Below, one piece after another: positions 23,134 through 34,990 of a stretch of 64,000 nt of DNA. Under the pieces are notes generated by a model. The model did no database searches. It saw nothing but the letters and a program-made list of their open reading frames with translations, and was not told the DNA's origin. The stretch lies in assembly GCF_005239225.2 (NCBI RefSeq), contig NC_133302.1, forward strand, positions 16,285,357-16,349,356, in the 5' to 3' direction. This DNA is from Populus alba (taxonomy: Eukaryota; Streptophyta; Magnoliopsida; Malpighiales; Salicaceae). Positions within the stretch are counted from its first letter, which is position 1. Each line of letters starts with the position of its first letter. A program made the translations under genes and the position numbers.

Positions 23134-24597
23134 TGATTAGTACTTCAAAGTGCATATTTATCAAGGGTTTATATCATTATTTTGTACTTAAAGTATCAAT
23201 AACTCCTTAACTAAAGCATGTTTTATAATAACAAGTCTAATACTATAAAATGCCCTAATATATGGTAAATGTTCATCTTAAATGCAGGCCTATCACATAA
23301 ATCAAAGGATTGATTGATGAGTTCAAGTATGGAAATTGAAAGGACAAAGAGAGGGCCAAACTTATAAAAGAGATGTTGGTGCAGTCCAAATTGGAATATT
23401 GTTCGGTAATTGGGTCATATCTCGAGTTCTAGATGTCCAAATGATCTCAAATTTTTACACAAATTTAGTAAGACATAGGCCTACAACTTTCATGTTTTCA
23501 TCAAGATCTAAGAAGGCCGTTTTCAAGTCCAAATTATAGCAACAACGGAGAAGTCCAAATCTGTTCTGCAGCCCGAATACTGTTCAGTGTTTGGCCCATA
23601 TCTGGAGTTCTAGAAGTCCAAATGACCTCAAATTTTTACACAGAATTTTTAAGACAATTTCCTGCAACTTTTATGTTTACAAGTGGACCTAGTTCGGATG
23701 GTAGCATTTTTGTTTTTTATTTAGACAAGAAGATAAGGATTTTCACCAAGTCAAAAGTTGGCCACCCACTCAACAATTAGTCATCAAATCAATCATTCCG
23801 AATTTTGACTTATAAAAGGAGGCATTTGCCATGCATTTGGGGGCGGGGTTGTTCAGATCAAGTTCATGCTCTTTATTTCTCTCTTTATATTTTTTTTGTA
23901 ATTTTTAAGTTTTCCTTTCATTAATTTCTTGTTTATGCTTTTCATTTCCTTTCCTTTACTTAGTTAACTTGTATTTTCTTTATGTTCTTATTTTGTTTAT
24001 TTATGTTTCTCTTCTTCATTATGTTTAGCTAATTTTATTATGTCAATGTGAAAAGGTTACACTAATGGTGTAAGAACAAGTATGGTGTAAACTCAACATG
24101 GACCTTAATGTTTAATATTAACATGTCTTATCTTTTTATCTTACTAATTCTTAATACCTTGCTTGTTAAATGGTTAATCTAGATTTGTGTTGTATAACAC
24201 TTGGTACAACAAATATTTGGCACTCTCATAGCCCAACCGTATGGTATTACCTACACCTGGGCTATGAAAGGAACTTGATTTGTTGTTAACATCAGTTAAT
24301 ATCATGAATTCCTGATAATATTTTAAAAGTTTGGTGTTATGTAAATAAGATAATTAATATGATCATGTTAATAATTTATAATGAGTTATTAATGACAAAT
24401 CATCCGATTGGAACCTCCTCCGTATGAGGTTTTCAAATTGAGTAATAAGAGTTTACATTATACTTGTTTGAAATACCATTGGTGGATCCTCTAACCTTGA
24501 CATTTGTTTTTATCATTGTTTAATCCTTACATTAATCTTTCATCTCAAAGTTCTCATTAATTTCTTCATCTTCTTCTTTTATTATTATTATTATTAT

Positions 24598-24635
<38 letters not shown>

Positions 24636-24928
24636 TTATTATTATTTACATTCTGTTTATATTATATAATATATCTCTTTGATCTTTTCATAAATTCAGT
24701 ATATAGGCTGGAAACCTATGACCCGATCTTTTAGACCATTCTCAGGTATAACAACGCCACGTAATGAGTATTATTGTTGTTGTTGTTGTTGTTATTGTTG
24801 TTGTTGTATTGTTATTTATAATTTATACAATTAACCTCTTATGTGGTTTCGACCCCGGTCTTGCCGGGTTATTTATTACTTCAACACTCATGTACTTGGG
24901 AGAAGACATCAATCTTTTGGTCGTGTCA
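23134..24928 (+). mobile_element. Solo LTR, family S, copy 1 (1.8 kb) with perfect target duplication
   Basis: It starts TGATTAGTACTT and ends TTGGTCGTGTCA, flanked by TATAA on both sides (23129-23133 and 24929-24933). It is homologous along its whole length to 39509-41240. The 3' part holds GTGGTTTCGACCCCGGTCTTGCCGG-type sequence as seen near the end of Tat/Athila-like Gypsy LTRs. Contains ATT/ACT (24580-24647) and GTT (24774-24807) microsatellites. No coding sequence and no second LTR: a product of LTR-LTR recombination. Confidence 0.9.
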
Positions 24929-24969
24929 TATAACTAGTCTCTGTAGAAATGACTATATGCATTATTGGA

Positions 24970-26080
24970 TAGAACTCTTCTAAAAGTTAAGGAGGCTATA
25001 AAAAACCATATCCAGGTAGAAGAAGCAAGTGTACTAAGATAAAAGCATTCATGCTTTCAAATTCACAAACACATAGAAAAATCTTCAAAGCACAAATGAC
25101 CCCTTTATGACTCTCATGAATTCAAAAGCAACCCTAGAGGTGTAGTCCAAAGTAAAATTGTATATCTTGAGCTAATAAAAACTCTTTTTAACACTATCAA
25201 GAAAAAGGACATAGGTGTTTATGGTCATAATAGGGAATAACTTTATGCATTATTCACCACTAATAAAAGGAGACACTAGCATACACAATCCTTATAGTAT
25301 TGTCTTTTCCATAAAGACATGAGTCATGACACCGAGTATTGTTATACTCTAAAAAAATAAAAAGGTTGATAGTTAAAAGATACCTAAAATAGTTTAATAA
25401 AAAAGAATTAGTAGATGAAAAAAAATATAATTTCCACACCTATCAAAAATTTATCTAAAATTAATGTGATCCTAGTTGGAATGTCTATAGGTGATGATTC
25501 CACTCTAGTTAAGAAAACATATATAAAATAAGTTTTGGTGACCTCACAACTCCTAAGTCTAGAGCATGAGCCTATAATCTTTACTCATAAAAATAGGAAA
25601 AGGACATCATTTCCTCATGATGATGTTATAGTAATTATCACCATTATCTCTAATGCTTGTGAATAATGCTAGTATTGTCAATCTCCTCTATATAAAAGCA
25701 ATGAAAGAGGTGGGTATACATCCCTCTAAATTAATCCCAATAATAACTTTTTTAATAGGGATAAAAGGCAATGGCTTGGTAGTAAATAGTGCCATGGACT
25801 TACCAATAACTATTGGTAGTCACCATCAATGTCCCTCACTCAAATAGAAATTCATAGTGATTAAAATAAAATTGACTTACAAAGCTATCATTGAAAGACC
25901 ATTTCTCTATGAAATTAACGTTGTAATTAATACCAAGTACTTAGCCATGAAGTCCTCTGTTGGCGAAGGAATAGCTACAATAAAAAGGAATGATATGATA
26001 TCTATAGAATACAACTCCATTTGCCTCCAAAAAAAGAATGTAAGAAGTATAGGATTCTAAATAAATGAATCTCTATAAAT
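24970..26080 (+). pseudogene. Old Ty3/Gypsy gag-protease relic
   Basis: Broken reading frames still show the gag tail FHKDMSHDTEYCYTLKK (near 25300-25355), a stretch like 'ISFGDLTTPKS' near 25535, then a protease-like segment from 25653: NNASIVNLLYIKAMKEVGI, MDLPITIG, and after a frame change AIIERPFLYEIN and YLAMKSS. This is the layout of gag-protease in Tat/Ogre-like Gypsy elements. Many stops; no RT recognised downstream. Confidence 0.65.
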
Positions 26081-27114
26081 AGGAATCAACTAATTAGTAG
26101 ATTTGAGTACATCCTTAACCCTAAAAATAAAAAATAAAAATCCTTACAAAGCTCCCTATTATCCAAAAGAAAGGCTTTTATTCTCAACATTGTTAATCCT
26201 CTTGATATTTTGTATCTTAGACTTTTCTCTTAATATTGTCTCCATGGTTAATCTCTATTTCCTTACTCTTCATTTGTCTCTTTATCTCTATATCCTTAAA
26301 TATATGAGTGTCTTTTTTTTTTAGTTCTCCATTTTCTCAATTATGTTTTTATAACACGAATATTAAGAAAAGACATATTTTATAAAAGTTTCGAGTATAG
26401 GCAAACATATAAATGCAAGCACAAAACTAAGCTCCATCAAGCCTAGCACGATGCATTGTCATATCTCAATTCAAGTTAAGGCTAGAAATTTTTTGAAAAG
26501 GCAATGTCTCTATACTCCACCATGGAATGCTACATCACGAGGTCTTACCAAGACACAACAACACATGCAGCCCAATACTCTATATCATTATATTCTTTGC
26601 ACTTGTCATGGACACCATGCTACCATTCTAAGCCAAATATTATCTCAAAATCGAAGGACCAAGGTTTTGGCATAATTCTCACCATTAGTTCACATAACTT
26701 GGTTATGGATGAGATATATACTAAGGTTTAGTTTTTACAAGCCTTTCCTTTCTATACTCAAATTTGAAGTCATTGTTAATGTATATAGTTAAAACTAACT
26801 TGGGGGAAAATGATGAGCAAAAAAAGATCTTTATGGCTAGCAATAGGGCCAACTAGGCATGTTAGCCAAGCACTAGGCCTAACCAACCCTCATATGAAAA
26901 ATAGGAGGGGAGGAAGAGAAAGAGAGAGGGAGAAGTAAAAAAAGATGAAATTGGCGTTATAAACTGAACCTTTCACTTGGCAACCATACCTATATTATAA
27001 CCATTATACTATTCCTTGATGTAATGATGTGGATGGTGTTGAATGACAAATTTGCCTCTTAAGAATGGTAAAAAACAATTTTGAATGTAATCATAAAATT
27101 ATGATTATAAAGTT
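26081..27114. other. AT-rich remains of the old retroelement
   Basis: No intact gene. A purine tract CTTGGGGGAAAATG at about 26799-26812 followed by TGATGAG could be an old polypurine tract and LTR start, but no second LTR copy is present to confirm it. Short ORFs at 26451-26731 have no recognisable motifs. Confidence 0.35.
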
Positions 27115-27260
27115 CATGAGTCACCACCTAGTGTTATGGTTACTAAAAAATGTAACGATCTGCGAGAGTTCGGGTAAAAGACTAGTTGTGCAAGGAAAAG
27201 ATACATTACTCCAGTACACCCTACCAAAGAGAAATTGCATTGTTATTTGATTGTTATTTT
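27115..27260 (-). mobile_element. LTR fragment related to the solo LTR at 10404-12683
   Basis: The plus strand reads GAGTCACCACCTAGTGTTATGG and continues with similarity to about 10510-10650 (GAGTCGCCACCTAGTATTATGG), including the motif AAATTGCATTGTT in place of AGACTGCATTGTT. Only this conserved part near the LTR end survives. Confidence 0.55.
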
Positions 27261-27408
27261 AAATTGTGTTTTTGTCTGTTGATCTTATCTAAGATACAAG
27301 ACAAATATCTCTTCGTAAGAAAATCTTTACCTTATTAGGGTAAATCTCAATTGTTCGAAGGCCTAGACTTACTTATTTCGTGGTTATAACTAAGTCCTAA
27401 TATTTCTT

Positions 27409-27610
27409 TTTTTTTTTTTTTTTGCATAATCCAAGGTGTCCGGGCTAACTTACGCGCACCACGACTAATTCCCAGACCCACTAAATATCCTACAAGCCCA
27501 ATATACAGGTAAGACACCGTAGGGATGACAAGCATACACGCTAAAGCTTGAACCCAAGATGCAGAGGCAAGGAAACCCTTGCCACCGTTAGGCTACAAGC
27601 CTCGGTGTAG
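27409..27610 (-). mobile_element. tRNA-derived SINE with 12-13 bp target duplication
   Basis: Read on the minus strand, it starts CTACACCGAGGCTTGTAG, has an A-box-like TAGCCTAACGGTGG (plus 27582-27595), a B-box-like GGGTTCAAGC (plus 27546-27555), and ends in a poly(A) tail, seen as a T run on the plus strand from 27409. The flanks are CCTAATATTTCTT (27396-27408) and CCTAATATTCTT (27611-27622), a target-site duplication. Length about 200 bp. No coding capacity; it would depend on a LINE for movement. Confidence 0.85.
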
Positions 27611-27622
27611 CCTAATATTCTT

Positions 27623-29435
27623 AATAATAAATTAATTATAATGGAATTTTTTATATTTTAGTTAAACTCTAATGAATAATCATAAATTAGTTATAATATT
27701 TATTTTATATTTTTTAAAATATTATATAAAAAAATTATTTTATTTCTCTTTAAAAAATATACATAAAAAAAACTTATAGGATTTGGTTGCATGCCTTTAA
27801 AACATTTGGTTAATTAATTTTTTTTTTATCTTTTTTTTTACCCATCCATTTAACAAAATAAAAAAAGTAATAAAAAGAAAATGCAACACACAGGCATATA
27901 TTTTTTTACTATTTCTTTACTCACAAACTTCACATTTAATTTACATGTTTACAAATCATAAAAATTCAAAATTTAACAACTTAAAAACACAAATTAATTT
28001 TTTTTTTTTTTTTTGGCAAAATAATCCTTCCAAAGATAAGAAACAAGTGGAAAAGATTGTTAGGAAATTAAGAAGCACACTAGCTTCTAGAAGATTCTAG
28101 AACTGCTGGAACAACAGTAGCGAGTGGAACCAGGCACCTCCTCCTCACTATTGGCACGTGAATCCATGTACCTCCACAGGTAAAAACAAAAAAGATGGGT
28201 GGATCTAGAATGGTTAGTCCTCTTCTTCCTCCCTGGGTTGGCGATAAAGGCCATTCTTACCTGCAAGCATAGAAAATCATACAAGCAGTTTATTTGTCTC
28301 TATTTTAGATTTGTTTCTTTCTCTTCCTATTTGTGTTCAAAATTCATCCCTTTTTAATGATTTCTTCAATAATCCACAATGGGGAGAGACATGGCGAAGC
28401 TTCTGGTGTTTAAAGATGAGGGAGAGCTGGTTGTTAGTCCTTAATTGGGCTAGAGAGAAAGAGAGGGGCGGGTGTTGGTTTTGGTTTTTGAGAGAAAATG
28501 GTGTTGTGGCGAGAGGCGGATTTGGTGGCGCTCATGGTGCTGCATCTTCTTTGGTTATTGTTATTGCTAACGGTGAAGCTGTTGGAGGTGGCTGATGATA
28601 GCTGGAAACCGTCAGGAGAAAAAGGTTACCTTGTATGTGTTTTTATGGTTTGCTGATTTCAGGTGGATGGGTTGGTTTAGGAGTGTCAGTGGAGAAGAAA
28701 GGAAGACAATTGCTGGAATGGAAGTGTTTCACAGTGTTGGTGAGAGGGAAAACTGTGCGGGAGAGGAGATGATGATGTTGCCACTTGTGTTTGGTTGGGA
28801 GGGTCGATTGTTGGGGGGGCGGTCACGGTGGTTTTTCCTTGTTGGTCGTGTATTTGTTGGTCACGATCTGTGACGGTGAGGGAGAGAACGGGGTTTTTTT
28901 AATGAATGATTTTAAAATAAGCATATTAAAAATTAAACACGAGAAAAAAATTTAAAATTTAAAATTTTATTGGACGACACTGAAAATGAAAAATAATGTA
29001 AATACATTAAGAAATTTTTTTTTAAAAAATGATAAAAATATTTAGAAAAATATAGGGTTGAAAATCATGTCATGATACTTATCATGAGTGCCATCACTGT
29101 ACCTCGAATAGTCTGCCACCGTACTCTCTTCCAACCTGGTCTCCATTATCTATTGGTTTTAAAATATCTATAAATGACGAGGATGATTACCCGGCAAAAC
29201 TATATATATAACAGGAGAAATTCATGTTTGTTTTTTTTTTTTATTTTTTATATATATTGCGGTAATTTTTATAGTTGTAATTTAAAAAAATATTTTATAT
29301 TAAAATTGATTTTATATTTATATATATTTAGTTAAAGCTATAGTTAAAATTAAAGTTAAATAAAAAAAATAATTTAATGTATTTAATTAAAAAAATATTT
29401 TTCAAATTGAGGATATAAAATAATCAAAAGATATG
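27623..29435. other. Non-genic region, AT-rich with a G-rich block at 28080-28900
   Basis: 27623-28020 and 28900-29435 are very AT-rich. The G-rich block contains open frames (28311-28595, 28595-28873) without recognisable motifs. Its start resembles 61491-61620 (shared GTGGATCTA... and GTTTGTCTCT...AGATCTG-type pieces), so both are probably parts of an LTR or other repeat. Confidence 0.45.
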
Positions 29436-30735
29436 TGTCATGATCTAATTTTTGATCATTTTTTTATTATTATTTTATTTACTGAAAAGAATAAAAAAAT
29501 GATGGAAAAATAATAATAATAATGATGGAAAAAACAAGTAAAATGAAATAAATAAAAAATGAATTAAAATTTGGGATTAAGAGCAACATGATTGGAAGTT
29601 TTGAGGTTTAATTAAACTTTGGAATTAATCTAATTAACCCAATCAAGAGTTTAATTGAAGAATTGATAAGTTTTGAGACTTAATTGAGCCTGAAATTAAT
29701 TTAATTAATTCAATTAAGGGTTTAATTGGAGAATTGATAAGTTTTGAGATTTAATTGGACTTGGATTTAATTAAATTAATGAAATCAGGGACTTAATTAA
29801 AAGATTATCAAAGTATAGGGCTAATGCTTGTCAAATTTGAAAGAAATTAAAACCCAAGGACCAATGTGTAACTAGCGCTGAGATGCAGGGGTTTAATTAC
29901 AATTTACCCAAGGACCGGACTGCACAAATTCAAAATGTCAAGGCTCAAAACATAAAAAGCACCAAAAACGGCGTCGTTTTCCGGATACTGTTCATCTTCT
30001 TCCCGACCGAAATGGACGCCCACCGCCGCTCTCACCATTACACCTGCAATTAACACAATTTATGGCTTGAAGAAACGACTTTTTTCTCTGGCTATATAAG
30101 CCAGAGATAGTCCATGCACGCGTGGGGTGGAAAACAAATACCCAGAGGAAAGAAAAGGGAGCAGAACCAGGGAGGGAGATTGTACAGAGGGGAGCAAAAT
30201 TTGTGCCCTTGTTTCTTCTAAAAGAGACAGAGGCGTTCTGCGCCATTCTCTGGTAAGCCAGAGAAGGCCACAGAGAAGGAAACAAGTAACTCAAGGGGCA
30301 CCGCCTTCCCCCCTTACCACTGAACTCACAGACGAAGAAGAAAAGGCAGCAGACCAAGAAACCCAGAAACAGGAGAACGAAGACATTAGAAACACGAACA
30401 GGGGAACCGAGAACCAGCAAGAAAAAAACCCGAAACAGGGGAAGTACAAGAGGACAATGCAGGAGCATACAAAGGAACCAAAGCAGAGCTTTGGCCAGTC
30501 ATCCATCATGCCTCCGTCTCCTAAATCAGAGAGCAAGCCAGGCGAACAAAAATGGAGAAGAGCCAGAGAACAAGAAAGCTTCGCCTCCAGTAGACCAGGT
30601 AAGTTCTTCCTCTTCCCCACTTTTCAAATTCATTTCACTTATTACTTTGCATATACTTACCTTATTACTGTTGCCAACATGCGTGAATTATTCACAAAAT
30701 TTTGTAAAAAATATCGGGTATATAGACTATTTTGA
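29436..30735 (+). mobile_element. Truncated Gypsy-type LTR
   Basis: It starts TGTCATGATCTAATTTTTGATC, homologous to the complement of the end of the solo LTR at 10404-12683 (TGTTATAACCCAATTTTTGACC). The repeated TTAATTGGAGAATTGATAAG-type phrases (29640-29760) and an AACGGCGTCGTTTT block (about 29967) also match it. A TATATAAG motif at about 30091-30098 precedes a purine-rich leader. The expected LTR end was not found, so the 3' side is lost. The 202-codon ORF from 30127 lies in this leader and is judged non-coding. Confidence 0.6.
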
Positions 30736-32517
30736 TGTGTTTTTTCATAAAAAAATTCATAAATATAAATCAAAAAAACTTATGCAAACATGTAATTAAA
30801 TAAATTGATAACTATTTCTGTAAATAAATGAAAAGGAGTTTTAAACAATTACTGAAAGAGAGATTGAAAAAAAACTAAGAAATGAATGTAAATTAAGATA
30901 TTTAATTACACAAAATTATATATTAACCCGATTATGTTTATTAAACTTGTTTATTTAAATCAATAAAAGATAAATTCATATCCTAAAAAACTCATGACGT
31001 AAAAGATAAATAGAAATGAAACTAATTTAATAAACCCACATCCTAAAAAAAATATCATGCAAAATCGAACATGCAAAAAATATCATTTAAAAATAAATAT
31101 TTTTTATTTTTAAAAAGTGAAGTTCATTTGTATAAAATGAAAAAAAAAATTAGATGAATTAGAATAATATTTTGAAAAATCAAACGCATACGAAACAATG
31201 TTTTTTTTTTATAAAACAAACTTATATTAAAAAAAAGACATGTAAAAACCCGTTATCTAGGTCAAAAGATCGGAATAAATCTATAGAATTGAAATTAAAG
31301 CCAATTACAAAACTAATATTTTTTAAAAAAACTAATGCATAACAATAAGATCGTACAAAATCGAATCCCTAACAAATCAAATGACTAATATAAACCAGAA
31401 AAAAAAATTAATTACACAAAAAGACCTTAAAAACATAAGGGTGAAAAAAAATTAATTAGAGGGCAAAACAATTCTTCAATTGGAGGGTTAAATTTAATTG
31501 AAAAATAGCTTTAACAAAAAAAAAATATAGATCAAAAAAATGAGGGTCAAATTAAAAAAACAATTGATTGAAGGATGAAATTGAAAGTTTTAAAAACTTT
31601 AACAAAAAGAGCTAACGTAACAAAAAATTAAAAATCAAAAGAATAAGGACTGACAAGAAAAAAAAACACATGAGAATTGAAAGACTAAATAGAAAAAATA
31701 TATATAAAAGGAATAAGAATGAAATAAGAAATAAAAAAGAAGAAGATTCGAATTGAAAAACCAAAACATAAAGAGAACAATCATGCACTTTACCTAACAA
31801 GAAAGAGAATTGAAGGGAAAAAAAAAAAAAACCTATCGGCGACAATCTAACCACTATACACCGTCTTGCATCAATCCATGTGAAAGAGGATATTATAACA
31901 CATCCAAATAGACGGCAAAAAGCCGGGTTTGGCTATCGAATAAAGTCTAACATGCTATTTAAATGATGCAGACATCACCTACTTGTAGGTGCATACTAAG
32001 CACGCATAAGTTTTTTTATTAAAAAAAATAAAAAATCAACATGAAAATACCAAAACAATCCTATAACCTTTGCAATTACTAAAAAACTGGTGTGAAAATA
32101 TAAAATATTCTCAAATGCAATTTTTTTTTAAGATCAAATATGTATTTCAATTATATACAAAGAATGAAAAAATAAAAAAAAATAAAAACTCTTGTACAAC
32201 ATCCCAATTTTTTTTATTTTTTTTTATCTTTGAGGTAAAGAAGTAATTTTATGGTTTAAAAGTTTATAAAAAGTTAAAAAAATTCTTCATCAACAACTTT
32301 AAATTGTATTAATTTTAAGGATTAAAAATATTTTTTACTATAAAAAATAATATATATAAAAAAATAAATACCCTCAAACGATGTTATAATGATCCTTGCG
32401 TCAGTAAAAGGGAAAATATCAATACATCCCTCTCATCAAGGTTTTTTTTTTCTCTCCAATTTGCACAGTAACAATTGAAAGTAAACACTCACGCATACAC
32501 ACACACACACAATAAGG
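30736..32517. other. AT-rich region, no gene recognised
   Basis: Long A and T runs, repeated phrases with AAATTAATTA, and no coding signal in any frame. A weakly GC-richer spot at 31840-31990 has no recognisable identity. Confidence 0.6.
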
Positions 32518-32768
32518 TAACAAAGAAAAAGGCACCGACAACATCACCACCTTTTATAGGCCTCCTAGTTTCTGAAAATTTATCTCTCTTCTTCCTTGCA
32601 AAATTGGAACCAGCTATTACTTTTAACCTATAGCAATTCTACTTCAGAAGCTAACAAAGAAAATGGCACCGACAACATCACTACCTTATATAGTCCTCCT
32701 AGTTTCTGACGAAATAGATAACTCTACTTCTTTGCAAAATTCGAACCAGCTATTAGCTTTAACCTTAA
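32518..32768. repeat. Tandem duplication of about 115 bp
   Basis: 32518-32632 and 32652-32768 both run from TAACAAAGAAAA..GGCACCGACAACATC to AACCAGCTATTA...TTTAACCT. The first copy lacks the ATG present in the second (AATGGCACC), so the ORF starting at 32663 is not conserved. Confidence 0.75.
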
Positions 32769-33678
32769 TTTCGTTTGGTTATATATACTATTTTGCAGTA
32801 AATCAAGTTTTGTTTTTTTTTCTGAGTGGCCCAAAATTTGCTTTTTTTTTTTTTTTCCTGTTTCTTGAGGTGTGATCTCAATCAATTCAGCGATCTCGGG
32901 TTTTTTTTTTTTTTTTATTATTATTATTAATTTAATATTTTTCTCAAAACCAATTATTGGTAACTTTTTAATTTTTAATACTTGAAACTTTAATTTGGGT
33001 ATTGGATGTTGTTTTCTTAACTGTAACGTTTATGATGATATCTGTTGAAAGGCGCAGGTATGGCTCTTTCCTTGCAACGTTGCACCTATTCAGATCTCAG
33101 CAGCGGTTTGAATCGCATTTTAAAAGAAAGGTGAGATCATTTGTTGTTTTATTTTTAGAGGGATTTGATATTATGATTTATTTACTGATTTATATATATT
33201 ACATGATTGTAGAAGTGACAAAGAACGAGAGAGGACAATGGTAAGTTTCCTTGACTTTTTATATTTATCCTGCTGATGCAGTTAATTCTGATTTTTGTGT
33301 TGTTTGGTCCTTTATGCACACAGACCCAAACAAGTCCATTATTTCTGCTGCTAAATGTTTGCTACTTGTCTCTCTTATCTTGATCTCAATATGTGATTTA
33401 ATTTGTGCTTCTCATTCCTACTGGTCTAGAATTTATCACTCACGGTGCTTGCATTTGTAGGATGTGTTAATCCATCTACTATGTAGACTTTTCTTGGGCC
33501 TTCTGTGGCAATCAAGAGAAAGATGAACAGCATAAAGGCTTTTAGAACACTTATATATTTTTCTCTCAAGAAAGTGAGAATGGATGTTCAGTTACGTGGA
33601 ATTCCTTATTTTCTAATCATGACAATAAACTAAAAGCCTAAACAAAGAGCTGGTATGAATAAAAATATATTTTGGGAT
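32769..33678. other. AT-rich region upstream of the F-box relic
   Basis: No gene is recognised. Short ORFs (33002-33244, 33251-33460) have no family motifs. It could be 5' flank or intron of the former F-box gene. Confidence 0.4.
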
Positions 33679-34198
33679 CGCTATACCAATAAACAATTTT
33701 ACCGACAAAATTATTTCGTCAGTATATGACACATAATTTGTCGGAAAATATTTTACCGATAACATCATCGACAGAATCCGTCTATAGGAATATTAATCGT
33801 CGGTAATTCCCATTTTTGTTGTTACTTATGTTGGCAAAAAAAAAAAAAAAAAAACACCAACAGTCTTTCAGACAGGGAAAGCACGCCAAAAAAAAAATTC
33901 CTGCTAGAACTTTACCAGACTTATTCCATCTGTATTTTCACCAGTAAATCACTTATAGCCAGTTCATCGGTGATTGTGGCATGGACAATAAATATTTCAT
34001 AACTCTCTATAAAATAATGAGAGATACAGTCTGTCGATATTGTCAACGATAAATTGTTGTATAAAATATGTAATTGACGGATGGTATTCTAATGGATTTA
34101 CTCAGTCAATGAATTAGTTAGTAAAATTTTTATTGATGGAATAGTAATTTTACGCCGACAGAAAATGTCTGAGAGTAAAACTCTTAAATGTTGTAGTG
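33679..34198. mobile_element. Small non-autonomous CACTA derivative
   Basis: The right end reads TGTTGTAGTG at 34198, the same end as the two other CACTA elements here. Inside are diverged ACCGACAAA, TCGTCGGTAATT, ATCGACAGA and ACGCCGACAGA motifs. The left end is degenerate (CGCTATACCAATAAAC near 33679). Flanking triplets are GAT and GTT, so the target duplication is uncertain. No ORF. Confidence 0.65.
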
Positions 34199-34399
34199 GT
34201 TGGAACATATTATCTGTACTACTACGATTATGCTGCTCGTAGTTTGTGGAACCGTGCAATCAATGAGCTTTTATAACTAAGCCCAATCTTCCATCCAATA
34301 TGACTTATTCTAAGCATGAAGTTTATGGTTTTTGGACTGATATAATAAGATCTTCCATCCAATGACTCCATTGAAATAATAATCAGGATGGAATGATGT

Positions 34400-34990
34400 A
34401 AGATCTTCCATCCAATGACCAAAGATTACAAGGTGATTGTTATTAAAGGTTATTGGAGCACTTCAGATGAAGAAAGCGAAGTCAGCCTTCCTTTATCAGT
34501 CCTTGTCTACTCGTTAAGACTGATTCTTGGAGATATTGCGGAGAACAATAAACGTTACTTTTTTGTGAATGGAGTGTTTTACTGCTTGGGATCATGTTCA
34601 CAATATGAAAATCTTGAAGTGATCGTTTCTTTTGACATGGCTAATGACTCTATTCAAGAGATTATAGCAAACCAGCTTCTAGGGAGTCTTGCAATATATC
34701 ATGATTCCATCGCCTTTTTAACTGTTCATGAGATTGAGAAGTGTTTTGATATTTGGACGAAAACATTCACTATGGGACCTCTTTCAGAAGTTTGGAATCC
34801 AATCGGTCATTGGAAGACTAACAAGTTTTTATTAGAATGTGACTCTGACACGCAAGACTCAGAGGAGTACTTGCTTTGAAGGGATCTTTGCTTACATGGA
34901 GAGGCTGGAACAGATACAGACCAAGTTTAGCCCTTCAGTGCTCACTCTAAAGACAATAGCTCAAGTGTTTCCAGTTGAATGAATAATTCT
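34400..34990 (+). pseudogene. F-box-associated domain gene fragment
   Basis: The frame from about 34400 reads FHPMTKDYKVIVIKGYW, then VLVYSLRL, YFFVNGVFYCLGSCS, VIVSFDMANDSIQEI, LAIYHDSIAFLTV, KCFDIWTKTFTMGPLSEVWNP. This is the order of motifs in plant F-box-associated (FBA) domains that bind substrates in SCF ubiquitin ligases. No F-box is visible upstream. Several expected short stretches are missing without loss of frame (after YSLRL and after FDIW), and the frame stops at 34879. Similarity continues faintly to about 34985. Upstream the motif ATCTTCCATCCAAT is present three times (34285, 34348, 34401). Confidence 0.7.

Noticed and set aside
24840..24870. GGTTTCGACC-like B-box suggesting a tRNA gene
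   Set aside because: No cloverleaf can be drawn around it. The motif is a conserved part of the family S LTR and recurs at 41155-41170.
28311..28873. Two consecutive ORFs in a G-rich block as a possible gene
   Set aside because: No domain or splice-consistent extension. The base skew keeps frames open, and the block resembles repeat sequence at 61491-62000.
30127..30735. A 202-codon plus-strand ORF rich in Lys, Glu and Gln
   Set aside because: It lies in the purine-rich leader of a truncated LTR, shows no domain, and its composition follows from the base skew. An overlapping ORF on the other strand is equally open.
32663..32875. ORF starting MAPTTSLPYIVLLV, resembling a signal peptide
   Set aside because: The duplicate just upstream lacks the ATG and has indels, and the ORF ends in a poly-T stretch; no coding support.
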